This document shows, in pieces, positions 25,325 to 34,397 of a DNA stretch of 64,000 nucleotides (position 1 is its first letter; each line of letters begins with the position of its first letter). Source of the stretch: Bradyrhizobium sp. CB82 (GTDB taxonomy: Bacteria; Pseudomonadota; Alphaproteobacteria; Rhizobiales; Xanthobacteraceae); assembly GCF_029714405.1 (NCBI RefSeq), contig NZ_CP121650.1:5709001-5773000 (forward strand), given 5' to 3'. The position numbers and the translations under genes are program-made. A model generated the notes under the pieces. That model saw only the letters and a list, made by a program, of their open reading frames with translations, made no database searches and was not told where the DNA came from.

Positions 25325-26833
25325 TTAGATGTAGCTCTCGAACGCGGCCCGCTGGGCCGGCGTCAGATGCAGGCCATGCTTGGTGCGTCGGTCCAGGAAG
25401 TCGGCAGGGCTTTCCGCCCACTCTGTCTCGCGCAGAAACGCGGCTTCCCGCTCATAGAAGTCGCCGCCGAAATGACGTCCGAGATCGGCGGAAATGCGTG
25501 CCGAGCCCAGGAGCTGATGGGCACGCGTCCCATAAAGGCGCGCATAGTGATGAATCAGCTTGCGCGGAAGGTCCGGATATTCGCGCGCAAGGTTGACGAC
25601 GAAATCATCGAAGGGACCGCCGAGGTCGCCGCCAGGCAGCGGCGCCCGCGCTGTCCATGCCGGAGACATTTTGGGAAGCCAGACCTCCAGACGCCCGAGC
25701 GCATGCTCGGCGAGCTTGCGATAGGTCGTGATCTTGCCGCCGAAGATCGACAGCAGCGGCGGGGTGTCCGGCGTGCCGTGAACCTCGAAAACATAGTCGC
25801 GCGTCACGGCGGACGGATTGTCCGCGTTGTCGTCATAGAGCGGTCGGACGCCCGAGAAGGCATGGACCACTTCGTTGGCCCGCGGCGGAGCCCGGAAGTA
25901 ACGGCCCAGAATCTTGAGCAGATAGTCGATCTCGTTCTCGTCGATCGCGACGTCCTCGGCGCGGCCATCGTAAGGAATGTCCGTGGTGCCGATCAGCGCG
26001 AGATCGTCCTCATAGGGGTTGACGAAGATGACGCGGCGATCCTCGTTCTGGAGCAGATAGGCCTGCGGCCCGCTCCAGAATTTCCGCACCACCACATGGC
26101 TTCCCTTGACCAGCCGCACACTGTGGGAGGAGTTGAGGCCGGCGACGCCCTGCACGACGTCCTGCACCCACGGGCCTGCCGCATTGACGAGCGCGCGTCC
26201 CCGGACGATCTGCGAGCCGCCGTCCTCGCTCTGCATGTCCAGACGCCAGACGTCCCCTTCCCGGCGCGCGCTCACCGCGCGGGTGCGCGGCAGGATTCTG
26301 GCGCCGTTGCTTGCGGCATCGATCAGGTTGAGGATCACGAGCCGGGCATCGTCGACCCAGCAATCCGAATATTCAAAACCGCGGCGAAATTCGGCGCGCA
26401 ACGGCGCGCCCTCCGGCGCATGCGCGAGGTCGAGCCCGCGGCTCGGAGGCAGGCGCTTGCGGCCGCCGAGATGGTCGTAGAGGAACAGACCGGTGCGGAC
26501 CAGCCAAGCCGGCCGCTGCTCCGGGGAGTGCGGCAGCACGAAGCGCATCGGCCAGATGATGTGCGGGGCGGATGCGAGCAGCACCTCGCGCTCGATCAGG
26601 GCCTCACGGACCAGGCGAAACTCGTAGTATTCGAGATAGCGCAGCCCGCCATGCACGAGCTTGCCGGAGCGCGACGAGGTGCCTTCGGCGAAATCGTCCT
26701 TCTCGCACAACAGAACCTTCAGCCCGCGTCCCGCCGCATCGCGGGCGATGCCGGCGCCATTGATGCCGCCGCCGATGATGGCGATGTCGACAAGCCCGTG
26801 ATCCCTGCCCGCGTCAGGCGCAGCGCCCGTCAT
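25325..26833 (-). CDS. Glycerol-3-phosphate dehydrogenase family FAD enzyme (GlpD-like)
   Basis: A 502-residue FAD dehydrogenase of the GlpD/EryB family. The N-terminal dinucleotide motif is GGGINGAGIARDAAGRG, followed by the conserved FAEGTSSRSGKLVHGGLRYLE stretch, GTTDIPYDG and FGGKITTYRKLAEHALG; the C-terminal domain is present. It is membrane-associated in the family and passes electrons to quinone. In this locus the true substrate may be another polyol phosphate (EryB uses erythritol phosphate). The ATG overlaps the aldolase stop (ATGA); a longer upstream reading is just open frame across the aldolase. Confidence 0.9.
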   Translation of the reverse strand: MTGAAPDAGRDHGLVDIAIIGGGINGAGIARDAAGRGLKVLLCEKDDFAEGTSSRSGKLVHGGLRYLEYYEFRLVREALIEREVLLASAPHIIWPMRFVLPHSPEQRPAWLVRTGLFLYDHLGGRKRLPPSRGLDLAHAPEGAPLRAEFRRGFEYSDCWVDDARLVILNLIDAASNGARILPRTRAVSARREGDVWRLDMQSEDGGSQIVRGRALVNAAGPWVQDVVQGVAGLNSSHSVRLVKGSHVVVRKFWSGPQAYLLQNEDRRVIFVNPYEDDLALIGTTDIPYDGRAEDVAIDENEIDYLLKILGRYFRAPPRANEVVHAFSGVRPLYDDNADNPSAVTRDYVFEVHGTPDTPPLLSIFGGKITTYRKLAEHALGRLEVWLPKMSPAWTARAPLPGGDLGGPFDDFVVNLAREYPDLPRKLIHHYARLYGTRAHQLLGSARISADLGRHFGGDFYEREAAFLRETEWAESPADFLDRRTKHGLHLTPAQRAAFESYI

Positions 26834-27588
26834 CGCTTTCCGCTGTGCTTCTTCTCGACCCGTTGCCGTGCTGCCGCCTTCGCTGGGCGCGCCTTGGCAG
26901 GCTTTGGACTCGACTTGGCGTTGGATTTGGGCTTGGGCGCCTGCAATCCGTAAGTCGAGAATCCCTTCGCCGTCTCCGCAATCTCCGCCTCGCTCAGAAT
27001 GTGCGGCGCGCCGAGCGCGAGCGAGAGATAGTATTGCCGCGCGATGGTCTCGAGCTCGACGGCGAGCCACATCGCCTTGTCGAGACTGGCACCCACCGCG
27101 ATCATGCCGTGATTGGCGAGCAAGCAGCCGTTGCGGCCTTCGAGCGCTTGCAGAGCGAGTTCGGATAGCTCGGCAGTACCGTACCGCGCATAACCCGCGC
27201 AGCGGATGTCGTTGCCGCCGAACGCCGCCATCATGTAGTGGCAGGCGGGAATCGATTTGCGAGCGATGGCGAGCACGGTTGCGTAGGTCGAGTGTGTGTG
27301 GACGACGCCGCCGACATCCGGCCGCCCGCGCATGATATCGAGATGAAACCGCCATTCGGTGGACGGCTGCAGCGGTCCTTCCCAGGTGCCATATTCGCCT
27401 TCGAGCGGCATTGCGGCGATCATCTCCGGCTTCATCGCGTCATACGGCGTCGCCGACGGCGTGATCAGCATCCGGTCCTTGTAGCGGGCGGAGATATTCC
27501 CTGATGTCCCCTGGTTCAGACCCGAGGCGTTCATCCACCGGCATTTGGCGATGATCGCTTCGCGTAACTGTCGCTCCTCACGGGTCAT
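26830..27588 (-). CDS. Class II aldolase/adducin family protein
   Basis: A 252-residue zinc aldolase of the FucA/AraD fold. The metal-binding histidines appear in VVHTHSTYAT and ANHGMI; the sugar-phosphate loop NQGTSGNISAR is near the N-terminus and the catalytic Glu is likely in TEWRFH. The last 40 residues are a Lys/Ala/Pro-rich tail not needed for the fold. The ATG at 27588 has AAAGGTG upstream. It could be an aldolase or epimerase (both occur in the family). It is followed directly by the GlpD-like gene, and the hydroxyacid dehydrogenase gene is 19 bases upstream. Confidence 0.88.
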   Translation of the reverse strand: MTREERQLREAIIAKCRWMNASGLNQGTSGNISARYKDRMLITPSATPYDAMKPEMIAAMPLEGEYGTWEGPLQPSTEWRFHLDIMRGRPDVGGVVHTHSTYATVLAIARKSIPACHYMMAAFGGNDIRCAGYARYGTAELSELALQALEGRNGCLLANHGMIAVGASLDKAMWLAVELETIARQYYLSLALGAPHILSEAEIAETAKGFSTYGLQAPKPKSNAKSSPKPAKARPAKAAARQRVEKKHSGKR

Positions 27589-27607
27589 GTCAAAACACCT
27601 TTCGTCT

Positions 27608-28645
27608 TCAGCAAGGGTTGAGCGGCGGCTCGCCGGCGAGATAGCGGCGAACCTCTTCCGCGGCCTGATCGGCAGCAATGGTGACGGTGCGCAAGGAGGC
27701 GCCGGCGATGTGCGGCGTCAGCGTGACGTTCGGCAGTTTCAGCAGCGGCCAGTCCGGCGGCACCGGCTCGACCGCAAACGTGTCGAGCATGGCGCCACCA
27801 AGGCGGCCCGAAGACAACACCTCGAAAAGCGCCTTGTAGTCGACCAGCGGACCGCGCGCCGTGTTGATCAGCAACGCCCCGGGCTTGACCAGCGCGAGCG
27901 CTGCGCGATCGATGAAGCCCGCCGTCTCACTGGTGACCCGGGCATGCAGGCTGATGACGTCGGCGCGCGCCAGAAGGTCCGCAAGGCCGACGTGCTCGAC
28001 CCCGTCATTGCGATCCTGCGCACTGAGCTGGACGTAGGGATCGGCGACCAGGATCTTGCAGCCGAACGCCTTGAGCAGCTTGACCACGCGGGTGCCGATC
28101 GCACCATAGCCGACGATCCCGACCGTCATCTCGCCGAGCTCGCGACCGGTACGGTCGGCGCGATAGAGATCGCCGCGCCATTCGCCACCGCGCAGCGATT
28201 CGTGCCCGCAACGGATCAGGCGGGTCTCGGCGAGGATCGCGCCGATGGTGAACTCGGCGACCGCGCTCGCGTTGCGACCGGGGGTGTTGACCACGATCAC
28301 TCCGTGATCGCGCGTCGCCTGCATGTCGATATTGACGGGACCGCCGCGCGAGACAGCAATGAATTTCAGGTTCGGCAAGCGCTCCAGCATCGACCGCGAG
28401 ATCGGCGCGAGGTGCGTCACGAGCAGCGCTGCGTCGCCGATGAAATTGGCGACCTCGTCCGGATCACCCATGAACTCCTTCAGGCCGTCGAGCTTCGAGC
28501 CGGCATAGCCATGCTCCATCGGTTCGTCCGGCCAGGGCTGCTCCAGAAGGCGGATGTCGACACCGTTGCCGCAGGCAGCCGTGATCTTCTCGGCGAACAC
28601 CGAGGGCAGCATGAAGCGATCACCGACGATGGCGATGCTAGACAT
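27608..28645 (-). CDS. D-2-hydroxyacid dehydrogenase (NAD-dependent)
   Basis: A 345-residue dehydrogenase of the SerA/D-hydroxyacid family. The Rossmann motif GIVGYGAIGTRVV, catalytic Arg in NTARGPLVD, Glu in DTFAVEPVP and His in LTPHIAGAS are all in place. It would interconvert a 2-keto acid and a D-hydroxyacid (for example glyoxylate/hydroxypyruvate or a sugar acid). The ATG at 28645 has AGGAG 7 bases upstream and overlaps the kinase 3' end by 8 bases. Confidence 0.9.
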   Translation of the reverse strand: MSSIAIVGDRFMLPSVFAEKITAACGNGVDIRLLEQPWPDEPMEHGYAGSKLDGLKEFMGDPDEVANFIGDAALLVTHLAPISRSMLERLPNLKFIAVSRGGPVNIDMQATRDHGVIVVNTPGRNASAVAEFTIGAILAETRLIRCGHESLRGGEWRGDLYRADRTGRELGEMTVGIVGYGAIGTRVVKLLKAFGCKILVADPYVQLSAQDRNDGVEHVGLADLLARADVISLHARVTSETAGFIDRAALALVKPGALLINTARGPLVDYKALFEVLSSGRLGGAMLDTFAVEPVPPDWPLLKLPNVTLTPHIAGASLRTVTIAADQAAEEVRRYLAGEPPLNPC

Positions 28646-30218
28646 GACCGGCTCCTGCACGCAACGCTGCAAGCTGCTTCCAGACCGGCCGCGCCGCGAG
28701 CCTCGCCTCCAGATAGGCCGGGAACATCTTGGCGTAGCGCGCGGCCAACGCCGGATCCGGCGTTTGCAGCTCGTTCAAATACGGTCTCACCCAATCCTCC
28801 GCGCAGGCCGTCATATCCGGATAAAGTCCGATTGCGACGGCTGCGATCATCGCAGCCCCACCAGCCCCGGCCTCGCCGCGGCTACAGACGCGCACATCAC
28901 ACTCGAGCGAAGCGCCAAGGATGACCCCGAGCGCGCGGCTGCGCGCAGCGCCGCCGGTGATCCGCACCTCGCCCGGCAACGCGCCCATCGCGGCATAGCA
29001 ATCGCGCGCGGCGAAGGCGAGCCCTTCCATCACGGCGCGCATCAGGTCCCAATAGCCGTGGCGCGACCGCAGACCGATCAGTTGGGCACAAGCCTCATGC
29101 GCAACGAAGGGCCCGCGCTCGCCGGCATCGGAGATGAAGGGATGAAACAAGAGCTCGCCGGCTTTTGCCGCCAACACCCTTTCATCGAGACGGCGGATCA
29201 GATCGGCGCGCGAGCGCGCGACGCCCTCGGCGGCCAGGAGATCGCGCGCCAGATCGAGCAGCCAGTCGATGTTGAGCGTCGCCGCCATGTTGGACTGCAT
29301 CTGAGTATAGTGACCGGCAACCGGGAACGGCATGGTGTAGCCGGTTGCCTCCGCGTTCAGCGTGACCGCATCGGCGCTGGTCGCGAGCCTCATATGCATA
29401 CCGGTCGACCCGATGATGGTGCAGCCGACATCGGGAGCCGGATCGTAGAGCCCCGCGCCGAGCGCATTGCAGACCACATCGACATAGCCGAGCGAGACCG
29501 GCACGCCCTCGGGCAGTCCGGTCTCGATGGCGGCAGGCGCACTCAGCGGATGTGTCGTCGTGACCCCGTCGACGACCTCGGGAAACAGGGCCGCGCAATC
29601 GGCGATGCCGATCAGGCGCGCAGTCTCCGCATCGAAACGGCGCTTGCGGAAATCGCCGCAGGTGAAGGTCGATTCCGACGGATCTGTCGCGCGCTGGCCG
29701 GTGAGCAGGAAGTAGAGCCAGTCCTTGCAGTGAAAGGCTGTCCTGGCCCGCGACAGCGTCCCTGGCGCATGCGCCTGCAGCCACGCGAGTTGCGGCCCCT
29801 GCTGGCAAGCGTTGAGTCCGGAGCCGGTGCGGCGGTAGAGTGCGGCATTGCGCTCGCTGGAGCGGATCACTTCCACGAGGCCGGCGGCGCGGGAATCCAG
29901 CCACAGCAGCGCCGGCGCGACCGGGCGGCCGTCATCGTCGATGAGCCAGGTGCCGTCGCCTTGTCCTGTGACGGCAATGGCCGCGAGGCGCGTGGAAATA
30001 TCCGGCACGGCCGCCACCAGCCCGCGCAACGCGGCAACCGTGTCGGTCCAGGTCCGCGACATGTCCTGCTCGACATGGCCGCCGGGCGAGGTCGCGTATG
30101 TATTGGGCAGAGAGAAATCGCCGAGCTGCCGCCCGTCGCGCGTGAACGCCACGGTCTTGATCAGAGACGTGCCGGCATCGATGCCGATGATCACGTCGCG
30201 CTGCGGCGAGGCCTGCAT
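28638..30218 (-). CDS. FGGY family carbohydrate kinase (xylulokinase-like)
   Basis: A 526-residue two-domain kinase. The N-terminal phosphate-binding motif GIDAGTSLIKTVAF, the substrate region with AVTGQGDGTW and LLWLDSRA, and the C-terminal ATP motif RITGGAARSRALGVILG are present. FGGY kinases phosphorylate sugars or polyols (xylulose, ribulose, glycerol, erythritol). The ATG at 30218 follows GAGGGAGG and lies 2 bases after the ATPase stop, so it belongs to the transport operon and probably acts on the imported sugar. Confidence 0.9.
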   Translation of the reverse strand: MQASPQRDVIIGIDAGTSLIKTVAFTRDGRQLGDFSLPNTYATSPGGHVEQDMSRTWTDTVAALRGLVAAVPDISTRLAAIAVTGQGDGTWLIDDDGRPVAPALLWLDSRAAGLVEVIRSSERNAALYRRTGSGLNACQQGPQLAWLQAHAPGTLSRARTAFHCKDWLYFLLTGQRATDPSESTFTCGDFRKRRFDAETARLIGIADCAALFPEVVDGVTTTHPLSAPAAIETGLPEGVPVSLGYVDVVCNALGAGLYDPAPDVGCTIIGSTGMHMRLATSADAVTLNAEATGYTMPFPVAGHYTQMQSNMAATLNIDWLLDLARDLLAAEGVARSRADLIRRLDERVLAAKAGELLFHPFISDAGERGPFVAHEACAQLIGLRSRHGYWDLMRAVMEGLAFAARDCYAAMGALPGEVRITGGAARSRALGVILGASLECDVRVCSRGEAGAGGAAMIAAVAIGLYPDMTACAEDWVRPYLNELQTPDPALAARYAKMFPAYLEARLAARPVWKQLAALRAGAGHV

Positions 30219-30220
30219 GG

Positions 30221-31336
30221 TCAGCCTCCCTCTGCATGGCGAATGCAGGTGCCGTCGGCCCCGAAGATATGGAGGTGGCGCGGTTCCAGCGCGAACGCGA
30301 TGACGTCGCCCGGCCGCGCCGCGATCCGGTTCGGCGTCACCGCGATCAGGAGATGGCCGGCGCATTCGCCTGCGACATGCGACTGGTCGCCGAGCCATTG
30401 ATTGGACACGACCCGCACGCGAACATCGCCCGCCCCGACAGCGATCTTCTGCGGGCGGATGCCAACCCGGACACGCCTGGTCTGCGCAAGCGCCTGCCGT
30501 GCCACTTGATCGAGCGTTTCGCCTGGAATGGCGAAAGCGATGTCGGAGCCGACCGACAGGCGGAAGCCGCCATCGGCGGGTGCAACCTCCGTCCCCAGCA
30601 AATTCATCGGCGGCTCGCCGATGAAGCTGGCGACGAACAGATTGGCCGGGCGGTTCTTCAACTCCTTCTCGCTCGCAAATTGCTGAAGGACGCCATCCTC
30701 CATCACCGCAATGCGATCGGCGAGCGCGCTCGCCTCCGTCTGGTCATGGGTGACGAAGATCGCCGTCATGCCGCGTTCGGCCAGCAGGCCCTTGATCCGG
30801 CCGCGCAGCACCGCACGCAGTTGCGGTTCGAGCTGTCCCATGGGCTCGTCGAGCAGATAAAGGTCGGCGTTGCGCACCAGTGCGCGGGCGAGCGAGACGC
30901 GCTGCTGCTGCCCGCCCGAAATGGCGCGTGGAAAGCTGTCGAGAATATCTTCGATCTCGACCAGTCGCGCGATCGCTTCGACCCGGCGCGCGATTTCGCT
31001 ACGCGATAGCTGCTGCGCCTTCAGCGCGAAGGCAATGTTCTCGCGAACCGTCAGCGGCGGATAAAGGGAATAACCTTCGAACGCCATCGCCACTTTGCGC
31101 TTCGCCGGCGGCAGCTCGTCGATCCGCCGCTGTGACAGCGCGATCACGCCCGAAGTCACGCTCTCGAAGCCCGCGATCATCCGCAAGGTCGAGGTCTTGC
31201 CGCAGCCCGACGATCCCAGCAGCGCAACGATCTCGCCCTTCTTCACGTCCATATCAAGCGCCCGCACGGCATGCACCGGCGCCTTGCCGCGGCTACGGTA
31301 GATCTTGTCGACATTCTGGATTTCGAGCATGGCCAT
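30221..31336 (-). CDS. ABC transporter ATP-binding protein (MalK/UgpC-like)
   Basis: A 371-residue ATPase with Walker A GSSGCGKTST, signature SGGQQQRVSLARAL, Walker B LYLLDEP and switch His in VTHDQTEA, then a C-terminal TOBE/OB regulatory domain (about 240-360). The Q-loop segment reads MAFEGYSLYPPLTVREN, where Glu replaces the usual Gln; this variant is familiar from rhizobial glycerol/polyol importers that use two different ATPases (GlpS/GlpT). It is the second ATPase of the system. Confidence 0.93.
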   Translation of the reverse strand: MAMLEIQNVDKIYRSRGKAPVHAVRALDMDVKKGEIVALLGSSGCGKTSTLRMIAGFESVTSGVIALSQRRIDELPPAKRKVAMAFEGYSLYPPLTVRENIAFALKAQQLSRSEIARRVEAIARLVEIEDILDSFPRAISGGQQQRVSLARALVRNADLYLLDEPMGQLEPQLRAVLRGRIKGLLAERGMTAIFVTHDQTEASALADRIAVMEDGVLQQFASEKELKNRPANLFVASFIGEPPMNLLGTEVAPADGGFRLSVGSDIAFAIPGETLDQVARQALAQTRRVRVGIRPQKIAVGAGDVRVRVVSNQWLGDQSHVAGECAGHLLIAVTPNRIAARPGDVIAFALEPRHLHIFGADGTCIRHAEGG

Positions 31337-31351
31337 GGTCGTCCGCTCCCC

Positions 31352-32458
31352 TCACGCCGCCTGCCGCCGTTGCGGCAGGCCGATGCGCAAGCCGCTCGCA
31401 CGATCGAACAGGAGCGCCGACTCCGGCGCAAAGCGGACGAAGACGCTGTCTTCGGCACTTCCCACCGCAGCGTCTGGCGGCAGAGCGGCGAGCCATTCGG
31501 TGCCGTCGGCAAAACGCAGCAGCAGCACAGCCCGCTCATGCATCGGCGTGACCGCGACGATCCGCGCCGGAATCGCGCCCTCGCTGACGGTACGCGCGAC
31601 CGTGAGATCGTCCGGACGGACGCCGAGCCAGCAGGCGCCATAATCGGCCGGTTGCCGGTCGGGGGACTCGAGGCGCACACGCGTACCGGCCACTTCGGCC
31701 GTCAGCGCGCCCTGTTCGGCGTGTGGTGTGACCTCGGCGAGGTTGATGCTGGGATCGCCGAACAGGCGCGCCACCGCAACCGACGCCGGCCTGGCGTAGA
31801 TCTCTTCGGGACGCGCGACCTGGACGAGACGGCCCTCGATCAGCACCGCGATGCGGTCCGCGATCGCCATGGCTTCACGATAGTCCTGGGTGACGTAGAG
31901 CACCGCGGCGGAGCTGCGGCGCAACAGGCTCGGCAGCTCCAGGCGCATCTCGTAGCGGAGCTTGGCGTCGACATTGCGCAAGGGATCGTCCAGCAGCAGC
32001 ACCTCCGGATTGCCGATCAGCGCACGCGCCAGCGCCGTGCGCTGCTTCTGCCCGTTCGACAATTCGCGCGGCATGTGGCCGAGCACGTGCTCGATCTTCA
32101 GCAGCCGGCTGATCGACGTAACCCGCGAAGTCACCTCACCGCCTGCCGCCTTCGCCCGCAGACCGCTCGCAATGTTGTCCTGCGCGCTCATGTGCGGGAA
32201 TAGCGCAAAGTTCTGAAAGGCCATGCCGATGCCGCGCCGCTCCGGCGGTGCGCCGACGATGGAACGGCCGCCGACCAGGATATCGCCCTCATCGGGCTCG
32301 AACATGCCCGCGATCATGCGGAGCAGCACGGTCTTGCCGCTGCCCGAAGGCCCGAACACCGCGACGATCTCGCCGGGCTCGACGATGAGCGACAGGTTGT
32401 CGGCAGGGCGCACCGCGCCGAAAGCCTTGCCGACGGAATTGAGTTCGAGACGCGCCAT
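31352..32458 (-). CDS. ABC transporter ATP-binding protein (MalK-like)
   Basis: A 368-residue ATPase with Walker A GPSGSGKTVLLRM, the normal Q-loop MAFQNFALFPHMS, a signature that reads LSNGQKQRTALARAL (Asn for the first Gly of LSGGQ), Walker B VLLLDDP (Asp-Asp in place of Asp-Glu) and VTQDYREA where the switch His is replaced by Gln. Thus this subunit lacks the usual catalytic Glu and His, while its partner ATPase keeps them: an asymmetric heterodimer with one competent site. TOBE domain at the C-terminus. It starts 3 bases after the permease stop. Confidence 0.92.
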   Translation of the reverse strand: MARLELNSVGKAFGAVRPADNLSLIVEPGEIVAVFGPSGSGKTVLLRMIAGMFEPDEGDILVGGRSIVGAPPERRGIGMAFQNFALFPHMSAQDNIASGLRAKAAGGEVTSRVTSISRLLKIEHVLGHMPRELSNGQKQRTALARALIGNPEVLLLDDPLRNVDAKLRYEMRLELPSLLRRSSAAVLYVTQDYREAMAIADRIAVLIEGRLVQVARPEEIYARPASVAVARLFGDPSINLAEVTPHAEQGALTAEVAGTRVRLESPDRQPADYGACWLGVRPDDLTVARTVSEGAIPARIVAVTPMHERAVLLLRFADGTEWLAALPPDAAVGSAEDSVFVRFAPESALLFDRASGLRIGLPQRRQAA

Positions 32459-32461
32459 GTG

Positions 32462-33319
32462 TCAGCCTTTCACCGCGCCGAGCGACAGACCCTCGACCAG
32501 ATAGCGCTGCGCATAGAGCGCGAGCAGCAGCGTCGGCGTCACCGAGAGCACGATGGCGGCTGCGATCTGGCCGTACTGGATGCCGGATGCCGTCACGAAG
32601 GCGAGCGCGCCGACCGTCACCGGCTGCTTGTCGGCTGAGGCCAGGATCAGCGCGAAGACGAAATTGTTCCAGCAGAAGATGAAGGATAAAAGGCCCGCCG
32701 CCGCGATGCCGGGACCGGCGAGCGGCACGGCGATGCGGGTAAAGGCCTCGCGCCAGGAATGTCCGGCGAGCCGATAGGCGTGCTCGATATCCGGGCTGAT
32801 GTCCTCGAAATAGCCGCGCACGATCCACAGGATCAGGGGCAGCGCGATGAGCTGATAGACCCAGACGATGCCGAAATAGGTGTCGCTGAGTCCGAGTTGC
32901 TGATAGTAGAGCGACAACGGCAGCAGCACGAGCAGAGGCGGCGCGAAGCGGAACGACAGCAGCGTGAACGCGATGCTCTCGCCCAGGCGGAACTTGAACC
33001 GCGCGAAGGCATAGGCCGCGGGCACGCCGAGCAAAAGCGCGAGCAGCACGGCGGCACTCGACAGCACAAAACTGTTCATGAGGTTGCGCATGAATGAGAT
33101 CTCGAGATTGCCGGCCGTCGTGCGGAGCTGGCCCGAGATCAGCGCCTGGTAGTTTGCGAGCGTCGGCTCGAACAGGATGTGCGGCGGAATCCGCAGGATC
33201 TGTTCATTCGTCTGGAACGACATCATGAGGATCCAGACGATCGGGAACATGAAGAAGACGAGCACCAGCGCCAGCGCCACGCCCCGGAAGATGCGACCTG
33301 AGAGACTGGAATGATCCAT
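32462..33319 (-). CDS. ABC sugar transporter permease (MalG-like)
   Basis: A 285-residue inner-membrane permease with six hydrophobic segments. The cytoplasmic EAA loop, which contacts the ATPase, is visible as EHAYRLAGHSWREAFTRIAVPLAGPG. GGGGAGG precedes the ATG at 33319. It pairs with the MalF-like permease immediately upstream. Confidence 0.92.
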   Translation of the reverse strand: MDHSSLSGRIFRGVALALVLVFFMFPIVWILMMSFQTNEQILRIPPHILFEPTLANYQALISGQLRTTAGNLEISFMRNLMNSFVLSSAAVLLALLLGVPAAYAFARFKFRLGESIAFTLLSFRFAPPLLVLLPLSLYYQQLGLSDTYFGIVWVYQLIALPLILWIVRGYFEDISPDIEHAYRLAGHSWREAFTRIAVPLAGPGIAAAGLLSFIFCWNNFVFALILASADKQPVTVGALAFVTASGIQYGQIAAAIVLSVTPTLLLALYAQRYLVEGLSLGAVKG

Positions 33320-33336
33320 CGCCGCCTCCCCGCCCC

Positions 33337-34269
33337 TTACGCGTGACCATGGGCGCGCGCGCGCAGCCGCAGCCAGTTCTTGATGAAGATGTTCGACAGG
33401 ATGTTGGTGATCAGCCAGAGGATCATCAGCAGCGCTGCCGAGCGTCCGACATTGGTGTACTGGAAGAATTCGAGATAGGCCTGGACCTGGAACACCATCA
33501 GCCGGTCGCCAGGCCCGCCTTGCGTCATCGCATAGATGATGTCGAACTGCTGGATGGAGTCGAGCAGGCGGAACAGCGAGGCCGTGATGATGTAGGGCGC
33601 GAGCATCGGCAGCGTGATGCGGAAGAACACGAAGCTTGCCGGAACGCCGTCGAGCGCCGCGGCCTCGAACGGTTGACGCGGCAGCGAGCGCAGGCCGGCG
33701 AGCAACAGGATCATGATGAAGGGCGTGTAGACCCAGACGTCGACCAGCACGACCGTGAACAGCGCGCTCGACGGGTCCGACGCCCATTTGAAGTCGTGCA
33801 CGCCGAACAGGCTTACCAGATAGGACAGGATACCGAAGCCCGGATTGGTCATCAGCTTCCACATCAGCGCGGCGATCGCGGGTGCCGTCATCAGCGGCAG
33901 CAGGAGCACGATCGACACCGCGTTGTGGAAGCGCGTCGGCCGCCGCAGGAGCAACGCGATGCCGAGGCCGAGCAGGAGCTCGAGCACCACGGTCAAGGCG
34001 GTATAGACGAGCGAGATGCGCAGCGTATTCCAGAATGCGGGATCGGAGAGGAAGTCGATGTAGTTGTCGACCCCGATGAAGCCGCGCAAGTATGGCAGGT
34101 TCAGCCGGTAACGCTGGAGCGAATAGACTGCGGCCGTCACGAACGGCACGAGGATGGCGATGCAGACGAGCAGAGCCGGCAGGCTCAGCAGGTAGGGCAA
34201 CATGCGCCCGCGCAGCCTCGTGGTGCGGCGCGGAAGCGCGGAGGTCTGAAGGAGTTGAACCATGCTCAT
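33337..34269 (-). CDS. ABC sugar transporter permease (MalF-like)
   Basis: A 310-residue permease with six hydrophobic segments after a basic N-terminus. The EAA loop reads FEAAALDGVPASFVFFRITLPM. Two ATGs (34269 and 34263) are possible; neither has a strong ribosome site. It follows the solute-binding protein gene by 128 bases and precedes the MalG-like permease by 17 bases. Confidence 0.92.
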   Translation of the reverse strand: MSMVQLLQTSALPRRTTRLRGRMLPYLLSLPALLVCIAILVPFVTAAVYSLQRYRLNLPYLRGFIGVDNYIDFLSDPAFWNTLRISLVYTALTVVLELLLGLGIALLLRRPTRFHNAVSIVLLLPLMTAPAIAALMWKLMTNPGFGILSYLVSLFGVHDFKWASDPSSALFTVVLVDVWVYTPFIMILLLAGLRSLPRQPFEAAALDGVPASFVFFRITLPMLAPYIITASLFRLLDSIQQFDIIYAMTQGGPGDRLMVFQVQAYLEFFQYTNVGRSAALLMILWLITNILSNIFIKNWLRLRARAHGHA

Positions 34270-34397
34270 GATGATACGGGATCACACATTCACTGCAACA
34301 CCGCCGGCCCGGAACGGAGGGTAGGCGTTTCGAACCGGCGGGTTGTCGTGGCGCGGAGGAATAAAGGCACCACGAAGGGCGTCAACCGAGACAGGTT

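Noticed and set aside
23094..25328. Long plus-strand open frame opposite the AI-2E permease and nickel transporter genes
   Set aside because: It spans two real genes plus their spacer and hairpin. The translation is low-complexity Gln/Arg/Asp with no motif.
26834..27355. N-terminal extension of the GlpD-like protein by 174 residues
   Set aside because: The extension lies wholly within the aldolase gene in another frame. The FAD motif falls at the normal place when starting at 26833.
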